Notes: generated by a model from the sequence alone, not told the origin. DNA of 7,191 nt from Thermodesulfovibrio sp. (GCA_027016675.1 JALUSH010000106.1:5124-12314); one strand, 5' to 3'; shown: positions 1-6,133, counted from the stretch's first letter. Program-made: numbers and translations.

Positions 1-16
1 ACCAATAAAATTTAAG

Positions 17-25
17 TGTTATAAA
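17..25 (+). promoter_or_regulatory. Candidate extended -10 promoter element
   Basis: TG at 17-18, one base, then TATAAA at 20-25 resembles an extended -10 element of a sigma-70-type promoter. Transcription would start near position 32, just ahead of the response regulator gene. The -35 box would fall at or beyond the left edge, so it cannot be checked. A small hairpin follows at 28-43 (ACGAG, loop GACAGA, CTCGT) immediately before the ribosome binding site. It might affect translation, but it is short and could be chance. Confidence 0.33.
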
Positions 26-59
26 AAACGAGGACAGACTCGTAAAGGAGAGGTGAATT

Positions 60-1241
60 ATGTCAAAAAAGCTGCTTTTGGCTGATGATAGTGTCACAAT
101 CCAGAAGGTAGTAGAACTTCTACTATCTGATGAAAATTTCGAGATTAAATCCGTAAATAATGGAGAAGAGGCATGGTCGATAATAAAGGAATACAATCCT
201 GATATTGTACTTGCTGATATAGAAATGCCCAATATGAACGGATACCAGCTCTGTGAGAAGATTAAGAATGATGAATCACTTTCACATATCCCTGTAATTC
301 TTTTAGCAGGGGCCTTTGAACCCCTTGATGAAGAACTGGCAAGGGATGTAAGGGCTGATGACTATCTTGTAAAACCCTTTGAATCACAGGAGCTTATTAG
401 CAAACTCAATGCTGTTCTTGCCTCTAAGGAAATAGAAGAGGCTGTAGCTACTACTGAGGAGCCAGAGAACCTTGAGGAGGCAGAAGTTGTTACTGAGCAT
501 GTTGAAGAGGTAGCTCTGGAGGCTGAAGCAGTAGAGGTAGCTGCTCCCCTGGAAGAGATGGATATCTCAGAAGAGGAACTCATGGCTGAAACTGCTGAAG
601 AGGCAGGGAGTATAGAAGAAGTCTCACCTGCAGAAGAAGTGTCTGGTGAAATTGAAGGATCTGAAGAGATATCGCTTACTGAGGACTCTACAATAATTGA
701 AGAAGAACAATCAGCAATAGCAGAGGAAGAAGGTGAAGAAATATCTTCAATGGAACCTGTAGAGAGTTCAGTGGAGGAGTCAGCATTAGAAGATATTTCA
801 GAAGGTACTGCTCGGGAAGAGGTGATTCCCTCACAGCCAGCAGCAGAGCTAAAGATTGAACCCCCAACCTCTGAAGAGATATTGCAGATTATAGAAAACA
901 AAGTTGAGGATAAGGTAGCTGGTATATTTAAAGATATTTCATTGTCTGCTGTAGAAGACAACCTCAAAGAACGGATAAGTCAGAAGGTAGAAGAACTTGT
1001 CGAGTCTTCTGATATTAATGGAGCCATTGAGAAGGCCGTTGAAGAAACATTGAAAATATCCATTGAGAGATTAGCGGAAGAAACCATACCCCATATAATT
1101 GAAGAGACTATAAAAACAACCATCGAAGAAATAAGCGACTCATTAAAACAACAGGTGGAAAAGATCATATGGGAAACCGTACCTGATTTAGCAGAAACAA
1201 TTATTACCAAGGAGATTGAAAAAATAAAAGCAACATTTTAG
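60..1241 (+). CDS. Response regulator with acidic linker and helical C-terminal region
   Basis: This 393-residue protein starts with a canonical receiver domain (about 3-120). Asp9 and Asp10 are the acidic pair, Asp53 in ADIEMP is the phosphoacceptor, Tyr102 is the aromatic switch residue and Lys105 in VKPF is conserved. The usual Thr/Ser after the fourth strand is Ala83 (LLAGAFEP). Residues 124-251 form a Glu-rich linker with no Lys or Arg. Residues 272-393 are amphipathic helices with repeated EETI/VEE patterns, ending in a WETVPDLAE motif (371-379) and EIEKIK. No DNA-binding, PilZ, GGDEF or kinase domain is visible, so the output is probably protein-protein interaction or oligomerisation. 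ATG 60 is supported by AAAGGAG (44-50) and GAGGTGAA (50-57). The partner kinase is not in the window. The receiver call is secure; the role is unknown. Confidence 0.9.
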   Translation: MSKKLLLADDSVTIQKVVELLLSDENFEIKSVNNGEEAWSIIKEYNPDIVLADIEMPNMNGYQLCEKIKNDESLSHIPVILLAGAFEPLDEELARDVRADDYLVKPFESQELISKLNAVLASKEIEEAVATTEEPENLEEAEVVTEHVEEVALEAEAVEVAAPLEEMDISEEELMAETAEEAGSIEEVSPAEEVSGEIEGSEEISLTEDSTIIEEEQSAIAEEEGEEISSMEPVESSVEESALEDISEGTAREEVIPSQPAAELKIEPPTSEEILQIIENKVEDKVAGIFKDISLSAVEDNLKERISQKVEELVESSDINGAIEKAVEETLKISIERLAEETIPHIIEETIKTTIEEISDSLKQQVEKIIWETVPDLAETIITKEIEKIKATF

Positions 1242-1265
1242 GCAGTTCAAGGCAACCCACTATAT

Positions 1266-1289
1266 ATACTCCTCTTTGAAAGGGAGTAT
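1266..1289 (+). other. Hairpin after the response regulator gene, no U-tract
   Basis: ATACTCC at 1266-1272 pairs with GGAGTAT at 1283-1289, with a 10-base loop that can zip further (CTT/AAG around TGA, with a bulged T). It lies 24 bp past the stop codon, where a transcription terminator would sit. No T-run follows, so it may instead stabilise the 3' end of the mRNA. Confidence 0.4.
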
Positions 1290-1324
1290 TCAAACCATTT
1301 GAGATATGGTACCTGTATTGAATA
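1287..1324 (+). other. Second hairpin in the pre-valS gap, overlapping the first
   Basis: TATTCAA (1287-1293) pairs with TTGAATA (1318-1324). Inside it, ACCAT (1294-1298) pairs with ATGGT (1306-1310), leaving a 7-base bulge ACCTGTA on the 3' side. The first arm shares three bases with the preceding hairpin, so the two compete. The bulge region TACCTGT (1310-1316) is also complementary to ACAGGTA at 1382-1388 in the larger downstream element. A 9-bp direct repeat, ATATATACT, occurs at 1262-1270 and again at 1333-1341, flanking this hairpin. Confidence 0.4.
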
Positions 1325-1370
1325 ATTTCGTGATATATACTGCAAATTGCCGTTCGACTTTAGAGTTAGT

Positions 1371-1517
1371 TTTATGGATAGACAGGTATAGGGTTTGAAC
1401 GGTTTTAATTTTGCAAGAGGATTCACCCTCCAGATGAATCCGCAAAATTCCTCGGAGATGGACAGGATGTTCATCGAGAATGAGGTGAAAACCCTATACC
1501 CATCTATTCCACATAAA
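1371..1517 (+). repeat. Near-palindromic element, about 147 bp, with two internal hairpins
   Basis: The outer arms pair over most of their length. GGTATAGGGTTT (1385-1396) is the exact reverse complement of 1489-1500. Beyond a 2-base mismatch, TAGA (1379-1382) pairs with TCTA (1503-1506), and TTTATG (1371-1376) pairs with CATAAA (1512-1517), with short bulges between. Inside is a first hairpin: AATTTTGC (1407-1414) with GCAAAATT (1442-1449), then, past a bulged AAGA, GGATTCA (1419-1425) with TGAATCC (1435-1441). A second hairpin is CTCG..ATG (1451-1460) with CATCGAG (1472-1478). The result is a three-way-junction shape. The arms resemble the terminal inverted repeats of a miniature transposable element, but no target-site duplication or second copy is visible here. 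A structured RNA upstream of valS is the alternative. It does not match T-box features that I can see. Confidence 0.6.
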
Positions 1518-1557
1518 GATTGTTACATTATCTATTAACAATTTCAGATATATATCT
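1518..1557 (+). other. AT-rich hairpin and 12-bp palindrome upstream of valS
   Basis: GATTGTTA (1518-1525) pairs with TAACAATT (1536-1543, one G-T pair) around a 10-base loop. AGATATATATCT at 1546-1557 is a perfect 12-bp palindrome. Both lie immediately upstream of the candidate valS -10 box, so they could be an operator or simply AT-rich promoter DNA. A regulator cannot be named. Confidence 0.3.
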
Positions 1558-1576
1558 ATAGCCAATTTTGTTAAAA

Positions 1577-1582
1577 TATAAT
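1577..1582 (+). promoter_or_regulatory. Candidate -10 box of the valS operon
   Basis: TATAAT at 1577-1582 is a perfect sigma-70-type -10 hexamer, 35 bp before the preferred valS start. It would give a leader of roughly 29 nt. No good -35 box lies 16-18 bp upstream (1553-1560 reads TATCTATA), and there is no TG extension, so the call is moderate. If it is real, the structured element at 1371-1517 lies upstream of the transcription start rather than in this leader. Confidence 0.42.
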
Positions 1583-1617
1583 GCTGTATTTTAAATCTCC
1601 AACATGCAGAGGTGAAC

Positions 1618-4461
1618 ATGCGCGAACTTGACAGGAGTTATTCACCAAGAAACGAAATGAAGTGGTATGATTTCTGGATGTCAGAGGGATTCTTTCGTCC
1701 CGAAGTCAACAAGGACGGCAAACCCTTCTGTATTGTTATACCACCACCAAATGTAACAGGTTCACTCCATATGGGACATGCCCTTAATGCTACCCTTCAG
1801 GATATCCTTGTAAGGTGGAAACGGATGCATGGATACAGTGCTCTATGGTTGCCAGGCACTGACCATGCAGGTATTGCAACCCAGAATGTGGTTGAGCGAG
1901 AGCTTGCAAAGGAAGGCAAGGATCGATACAGTCTTGGAAGAGCCAGCTTCATTAAACGCGTATGGCAATGGAAAGAGGAATATGGAGGCAGAATTATCCA
2001 TCAGCTAAAAAGGCTGGGGGCCTCCTGTGACTGGTCACGCCAGAGGTTTACCCTTGATGAGGGACTCTCAAAGGCTGTAAGAGAGGTCTTTGTTCGTCTC
2101 TTTGAAGAAGGGCTTATTTATCGAGACCTAAGACTCATCAACTGGTGTCCAAGATGCCATACCGCGCTGTCTGATTTAGAGGTTGAACATGAGGAACTGG
2201 AAGGAAAACTGACATATATTCGTTATCCCCTGTCTGACGATAGTGGATACATAGTGGTGGCTACAACAAGACCTGAAACAATGCTTGGAGATACTGCTGT
2301 TGCTGTTCATCCTGATGATGAAAGGTATAAGCACCTTATAGGCAAAAAGATTAAACTACCCCTTACAAAGAGGGAGATACCCATAATTGCAGACGAACTG
2401 GTTGACCCCTCCTTTGGCACCGGCGCTGTTAAGGTTACGCCTGCCCATGATTTTAATGATGAAGAGATGGCAAAACGTCAGACCCCACCACTGCCATTTA
2501 TAAAGGTGATTGATGAAAGTGGCAGAATGACAGAAGAGGCAGGTAAAAGGTATGCCGGGCTGAACAGGTATGAATGCAGGGAATTGGTTCTTGAAGACCT
2601 ACAGGCAAAAGGACTGATTGAAAAAGAACAAAAACATACCCACTCCGTTGGTCACTGTTACAGGTGCAAAACAATAATTGAACCCTTCTCAACAGTCCAG
2701 TGGTATGTAAAGGTAAAAGACCTTGCTGAGGAGGCCCTGAAGGCTGTAAATTCAGGACTAATAAAAATTATACCCGAGGGGTGGATAAACAGCTACAATG
2801 CCTGGATGGAGAATATAAAAGACTGGTGTATCTCAAGGCAGATATGGTGGGGCCACCAGATCCCTGTGTGGTACTGTCCCTATTGCAAGACCGAAGAGGG
2901 ACAGCATCAGGGTGACCTTATCTATATCAATTTTTACAGACCCATAGATGCAGGTGGTGAGAAAATCAAGGGAGGCACCTATACTGAGTTAAGACTTCGT
3001 GGTATAACACCTGAACAGATAATGGAGTTTGCAAACACTGTACATATAGACACCTCTGTACAACCTATATGCAAAAGAGAAGACCCATCTGAGTGTCCTG
3101 TCTGTGGCAGTCAGGAACTTATCAGAGACCCTGATGTACTGGACACCTGGTTTTCTTCAGCTCTCTGGCCCTTTTCAACACTTGGATGGCCAGAACAGAC
3201 AGTTGATCTAAAAAGATTCTATCCTACCGACGTGCTTGTAACTGGATTTGATATACTCTTTTTCTGGGTTGCCAGGATGATAATGATGGGGCTTAAGTTT
3301 ATGAATGATGTGCCCTTCAGGGACGTGTATATCCATGCACTTGTTCGAGATGCCAAGGGCCAGAAGATGAGCAAATCAAAGGGGAATGTTATTGATCCCC
3401 TTGTGATGATAGAACGTTATGGAGCTGATGCCTTCAGGTTCACCCTCACAGCCTTTGCAGCACAGGGCCGTGACATAAAATTCTCTGAAGAGAGGGTGGA
3501 GGGATATAAAAACTTTATCAACAAGCTATGGAACGCCACAAGATTTATTATGATGAATACAGAGGGCATATCCCCATCATATAACATCAAAGACTGGATA
3601 GATGACCTTGATATCACCGGTCGATGGATAGTAAGCAGGCTCAACAGGACCACTATAGAGATGGACAGGGCGCTTAAGGAATATCGTTTCAATGATGCTG
3701 CAAATACAATCTACCAGTTCATCTGGCATGAGTTTTGTGACTGGTATATAGAACTGGTAAAGCCCATTCTTTATTCACAACCTGCTGAAAAGGAAAAGAA
3801 AAAAATTCATTTTGCAACACAGAACTGCCTTCTCTATATCCTGGAGCACCTGCTCAGATTACTTCATCCCTTTATGCCATTCGTTACAGAAGAACTCTGG
3901 CAAAGGATTCCCCATAGTGGTAAAAGTATAATGGTCTCTGAATATCCCTATTATACTGACAGCGATGAGGAGGCCGAGAAGCAGATGGGCTTCATAAAAG
4001 AGGCCATAACCGCTGTAAGAAGTATTCGAGGTGAGTTGAATATCCCCCCCTCTGCTGAACTGGAGGTACAGATAAGACCCTTTGAGAGAGCCACCTATCA
4101 GGTACTTAAGAACAATGACCTCTATATAAGAAAACTTGCAAAGGCCAACAAACTCATAATCGACCTTGATATAAAGAAAAAAAAAGGTTCTGCCACTGCA
4201 GTAAAAGAACACCTTGAGGTTTATATCCCCCTTGAGGGACTGATAGACGTGGATTCAGAAATCAAACGTCTCAAAAAAGACCTTAAGAAGGTGGAAGAAA
4301 ACATATCCCTACTTGATCGCAAACTTCTCAATGAGGATTTTATCCGCAAGGCTCCACAGGAAGTTGTAGAAAAGGAGAAAAAAAGGTATAATGAATTTAT
4401 GGTGAAAAAGGAGCGTATTATTGAAGGCATTAATAGATTAGAAGAACTAACAGGAGATTGA
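1618..4461 (+). CDS. valS: Valyl-tRNA synthetase (class I)
   Basis: It charges tRNA-Val with valine using ATP in the cytoplasm. With ATG 1618 the protein is 947 residues and apparently complete. Signature motifs are HMGH (51-54, after PPPNVTGSL) and KMSKS (583-587). The editing domain shows TTRPET (216-221) and GTGAVKVTPAHD (267-278). Cys pairs at 177/180, 347/350, 420/423 and 493/496 look like zinc sites. The anticodon-binding domain spans about 665-815, and a C-terminal coiled-coil arm spans about 876-945. ATG 1618 is preferred to the in-frame GTG at 1612 because AGAGG (1608-1612) sits 5 bp before the ATG and would overlap the GTG. An extra segment of roughly 55-60 residues separates Cys423 from the second zinc pair (see findings). 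A run of nine A (4177-4185) encodes Lys residues near the C-terminal arm. It heads the valS-nadC operon. Confidence 0.98.
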   Translation: MRELDRSYSPRNEMKWYDFWMSEGFFRPEVNKDGKPFCIVIPPPNVTGSLHMGHALNATLQDILVRWKRMHGYSALWLPGTDHAGIATQNVVERELAKEGKDRYSLGRASFIKRVWQWKEEYGGRIIHQLKRLGASCDWSRQRFTLDEGLSKAVREVFVRLFEEGLIYRDLRLINWCPRCHTALSDLEVEHEELEGKLTYIRYPLSDDSGYIVVATTRPETMLGDTAVAVHPDDERYKHLIGKKIKLPLTKREIPIIADELVDPSFGTGAVKVTPAHDFNDEEMAKRQTPPLPFIKVIDESGRMTEEAGKRYAGLNRYECRELVLEDLQAKGLIEKEQKHTHSVGHCYRCKTIIEPFSTVQWYVKVKDLAEEALKAVNSGLIKIIPEGWINSYNAWMENIKDWCISRQIWWGHQIPVWYCPYCKTEEGQHQGDLIYINFYRPIDAGGEKIKGGTYTELRLRGITPEQIMEFANTVHIDTSVQPICKREDPSECPVCGSQELIRDPDVLDTWFSSALWPFSTLGWPEQTVDLKRFYPTDVLVTGFDILFFWVARMIMMGLKFMNDVPFRDVYIHALVRDAKGQKMSKSKGNVIDPLVMIERYGADAFRFTLTAFAAQGRDIKFSEERVEGYKNFINKLWNATRFIMMNTEGISPSYNIKDWIDDLDITGRWIVSRLNRTTIEMDRALKEYRFNDAANTIYQFIWHEFCDWYIELVKPILYSQPAEKEKKKIHFATQNCLLYILEHLLRLLHPFMPFVTEELWQRIPHSGKSIMVSEYPYYTDSDEEAEKQMGFIKEAITAVRSIRGELNIPPSAELEVQIRPFERATYQVLKNNDLYIRKLAKANKLIIDLDIKKKKGSATAVKEHLEVYIPLEGLIDVDSEIKRLKKDLKKVEENISLLDRKLLNEDFIRKAPQEVVEKEKKRYNEFMVKKERIIEGINRLEELTGD

Positions 4462-4463
4462 CT

Positions 4464-4958
4464 ATGGATGACAAAGAACAACAGGAAAAAGAGATAGTTG
4501 AGGGTGAATTAAATATCTTAGATGCCGAGATAGTAAACATGAGGCAGAGCACTGCCAGGTCTGTGGAGGGCAGCCATGTGGAGATGGAACAGGTGGGTGC
4601 TATAAGCATTGATGCAGAACGCCTGGAGGCATCTCAGACTGCCTCTCTGATTGTTCATGGCAACGATGTAAATCTCAGTCAGAGTATCAGTGTTATAACG
4701 GTCAGTAATAATACAGGGCTCGGCTATTCCTTAAGCCCGCTGATTTTAACCCGCTCTCATACAGATATCCGAGATAGTGCCTCAGGAATCATTATAAGTA
4801 AAAACATTACCTCCAGGAACACCAAAACGCTTTTTTTAATTGCAAACAAGGTGGAAGGTGATGTAAAGACTGTTTTTGACTGGAAGTCAGCCATCTCCCT
4901 TGGAGCGGTTATCGGCGGAGTCCTGGGCTTTTTCTCGCTTTTAAAAAACAAAAAATAA
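4464..4958 (+). CDS. Small tail-anchored protein with 15-16-residue beta-helix-like repeats
   Basis: This 164-residue protein has an acidic, charged N-terminus (about 1-15). Five to six degenerate 15-16-residue units follow, with hydrophobic residues at fixed spacing and recurrent Gln/Ser (for example VEMEQVGAISIDAER, LEASQTASLIVHGND, VNLSQSISVITV). After EGDVKTVFDW comes one hydrophobic segment (SLGAVIGGVLGFFSLL) and a KNKK tail. The pattern suggests a short right-handed beta-helix or similar solenoid facing the cytoplasm, held by a C-terminal membrane anchor. I believe comparable uncharacterised repeat proteins ending in a DW-then-hydrophobic segment occur in several phyla, but I cannot name a family. 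ATG 4464 is chosen over TTG 4458 because AGGAG (4452-4456) lies 7 bp ahead of it. The gene starts 2 bp after the valS stop and ends 6 bp before nadC, so it is cotranscribed. Function is unknown. Confidence 0.82.
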   Translation: MDDKEQQEKEIVEGELNILDAEIVNMRQSTARSVEGSHVEMEQVGAISIDAERLEASQTASLIVHGNDVNLSQSISVITVSNNTGLGYSLSPLILTRSHTDIRDSASGIIISKNITSRNTKTLFLIANKVEGDVKTVFDWKSAISLGAVIGGVLGFFSLLKNKK

Positions 4959-4964
4959 TTCATT

Positions 4965-5825
4965 ATGATTTCCCAGGAAGCGATAAAGGAATTCATTAAA
5001 AGTGCGCTCAGTGAGGACATTGGCACGGGTGATATTACAACAGAGCTTACCATACCGGACAATCATGTGTCCCTTGCAAAGGCCATTGCCAAGGAGGATT
5101 TCATACTGGCAGGACTCCCCTTCTTTACAGAAGTCTTCAGATACCTTTCAAACGAAATAACAATACAGAGCTTTTTCAATGACGGGGACTGTGTTAGCAG
5201 CAGTTCTGTAATAGCCCAACTCAAAGGCAATACCAGGTATCTGCTTATGGGTGAAAGAGTTGCACTGAACATCCTTCAGAGACTATCTGGTATTGCAACA
5301 CTTACACATAGCTTTGTTGAAAAGGTGAAAGATACAGGTGCAAAGATACTTGATACAAGAAAGACCACTCCCACTTTGAGGCCTTTAGAAAAATACGCTG
5401 TCAGAGTTGGAGGGGCACAAAATCACAGATTTGGTCTTTACGATGGTATACTCATTAAGGACAATCATATAGAGGCAGCAGGTGGCATTAAAAAAGCAAT
5501 AGCACTGGTCAAGGAGGCAAAGTCCCATCTCTTGAAGATAGAGGTGGAAGTCAAAAACCTGAATGAATTGAAGGAGGCACTGGATGCAGGGGCTGATATA
5601 GTGATGCTGGATAATATGGGAGTGGAAGAGATAAGGTCAGCAGTTGCCCTTGCAAGAGGGAAAAGACAGGATATAGTAATAGAGGTCTCTGGCGGAGTCA
5701 ACCTGGAGAATGTAAGAGAACTGGCCCTCACTGGAGTGAACTATATCTCAGTGGGAGCACTGACCCACTCTGCAAAGGCCGTGGATATAAGCATGAAGAT
5801 AGAAAATATCCCCGAAGTTTTTTGA
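4965..5825 (+). CDS. nadC: Nicotinate-nucleotide pyrophosphorylase (quinolinate phosphoribosyltransferase, decarboxylating)
   Basis: It converts quinolinate and PRPP to nicotinate mononucleotide, CO2 and pyrophosphate in de novo NAD synthesis. Its 286 residues match the usual family length. Visible motifs are SEDIGTGDITT (16-26), LNILQRLSGIAT (101-112), DTRKTTP (130-136), VGGAQNHRFGLYDG (148-161), IKDNHI (164-169), EVEV (193-196), MLDN (214-217), EVSGGV (240-245) and ISVGALTH (261-268), covering the substrate- and phosphate-binding residues of the barrel. The start is sound by comparison with the family N-terminus. However, no Shine-Dalgarno sequence precedes ATG 4965 (the upstream bases are almost all A and T), and it lies 6 bp after the preceding stop, which suggests coupling to upstream translation. 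nadA and nadB are not in the window, and no birA follows. A terminator lies downstream. Confidence 0.98.
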   Translation: MISQEAIKEFIKSALSEDIGTGDITTELTIPDNHVSLAKAIAKEDFILAGLPFFTEVFRYLSNEITIQSFFNDGDCVSSSSVIAQLKGNTRYLLMGERVALNILQRLSGIATLTHSFVEKVKDTGAKILDTRKTTPTLRPLEKYAVRVGGAQNHRFGLYDGILIKDNHIEAAGGIKKAIALVKEAKSHLLKIEVEVKNLNELKEALDAGADIVMLDNMGVEEIRSAVALARGKRQDIVIEVSGGVNLENVRELALTGVNYISVGALTHSAKAVDISMKIENIPEVF

Positions 5826-5865
5826 TTGTGACATTTTTCAAGGATTTTTCAATTTGCTCACAATC
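5824..5865 (+). other. Hairpin overlapping the nadC stop codon
   Basis: GATTGTGA (5824-5831) is the exact reverse complement of TCACAATC (5858-5865). The first arm begins inside the nadC TGA stop. The 26-base loop holds a tandem direct repeat, ATTTTTCAA at 5833-5841 and 5844-5852. CACAATC occurs again at 5986-5992, so the first arm has two possible partners. No T-run follows at once, so this is not itself a standard terminator. Confidence 0.45.
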
Positions 5866-5870
5866 TCCAG

Positions 5871-5914
5871 AATTGCATCGATTGCTCTCGCAATGTCTCT
5901 CTTTCCCCGCAATT
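5871..5914. repeat. Nested ATTGC/GCAAT palindrome
   Basis: AATTGC (5871-5876) and ATTGC (5881-5885) are mirrored by GCAAT (5890-5894) and GCAATT (5909-5914). The inner pair forms a 5-bp stem with a TCTC tetraloop; the outer pair closes it across an internal loop. Read on the minus strand it gives CATTGCGAGAGCAATC, which resembles the ATTGCGAG...GCAATC extragenic palindromes common in many bacteria. I infer a decayed copy of such a repeat. Confidence 0.42.
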
Positions 5915-5915
5915 G

Positions 5916-5956
5916 AAAGACTACCGAAGGCTGTCAGTAGCAAGCTTGTCTTTTTT
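5916..5956 (+). terminator. Probable Rho-independent terminator of the valS-nadC operon
   Basis: AAAGAC (5916-5921) pairs with GTCTTT (5948-5953). Inside it, after a 5-base bulge, AAG.CT (5927-5932) can pair with AGCTT (5943-5947). Six Ts run from 5951 to 5956. It lies about 90 bp after nadC and upstream of the next gene's promoter. The stem is interrupted and only moderately GC-rich, so strength is uncertain. An alternative small stem CTAC/GTAG lies within it. Confidence 0.5.
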
Positions 5957-5959
5957 ACT

Positions 5960-5996
5960 ATTAGGTAATGACCTTTACCATTGTCCACAATCTAAT
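5960..5996 (+). other. Hairpin after the terminator
   Basis: GGTAA (5964-5968) pairs with TTACC (5975-5979) around a 6-base loop. ATTA (5960-5963) can close with TAAT (5993-5996), and ATTGTCCACAAT (5980-5991) is itself an inverted repeat. The remaining 6000-6056 stretch is A-rich and shows nothing I can assign. A short stop-free frame at 5996-6115 has no start codon. Confidence 0.3.
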
Positions 5997-6056
5997 CAAT
6001 CAAACAAAGGAGTAAACAAAATAAAACAGATAAGCAAAAAGAGCTGAAGCATCATC

Positions 6057-6087
6057 TTGAAAAAATTCGATCTCTTGTATTTATAAT
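6057..6087 (+). promoter_or_regulatory. Candidate sigma-70-type promoter for the 6134 gene
   Basis: TTGAAA at 6057-6062 and a perfect TATAAT at 6082-6087 are separated by 19 bp, slightly long for the class. The start of transcription would be near 6094, giving a leader of about 40 nt that contains the strong AGGAGGT ribosome binding site at 6123-6129. Confidence 0.5.
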
Positions 6088-6133
6088 TAAAGAAAGAAGT
6101 ACTTATTGTCGATAATAGTTATAGGAGGTACCC

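Noticed and set aside
362..967. Long minus-strand open frame opposite the response regulator linker (201 residues, Ser-rich)
   Set aside because: It is the antisense reading of Glu-rich GAA/GAG codons, which gives Ser-rich open frames. No ribosome binding site or domain is seen.
1304..1316. TGGTACC near 1307, suggestive of a T-box antiterminator for valS
   Set aside because: The rest of the T-box consensus and a downstream U-tract terminator are missing, and a -10 box lies between it and valS.
1385..1410. Minus-strand TTCAAAC resembling a tRNA T-loop
   Set aside because: The flanking bases do not form a 5-bp T-stem, and no acceptor, D or anticodon arms can be placed.
1247..1474. Minus-strand open frame of 75 residues in the pre-valS gap
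   Set aside because: It runs through the inverted repeats, ignores their boundaries, and shows no recognisable protein motif or ribosome binding site.
4928..4964. T-rich then A-rich stretch at the end of the repeat protein gene as a terminator
   Set aside because: It lacks a GC stem, encodes the Lys-rich tail, and would cut off nadC, which is only 6 bp downstream.
5728..5988. Minus-strand open frame of 86 residues after nadC
   Set aside because: It overlaps the end of nadC and spans palindromic repeats; the translation has the look of repeat-derived peptide, not a gene.
5981..5989. TTGTCCACA, one mismatch from a DnaA box
   Set aside because: It is a single copy inside a small inverted repeat, with no cluster or origin-type genes nearby.
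5996..6115. Stop-free plus-strand frame reading KELKHHLEKIRSLV
   Set aside because: It has no ATG, GTG or TTG start, the AAAGGAG at 6006-6012 is not followed by a start codon, and the candidate promoter lies inside it.
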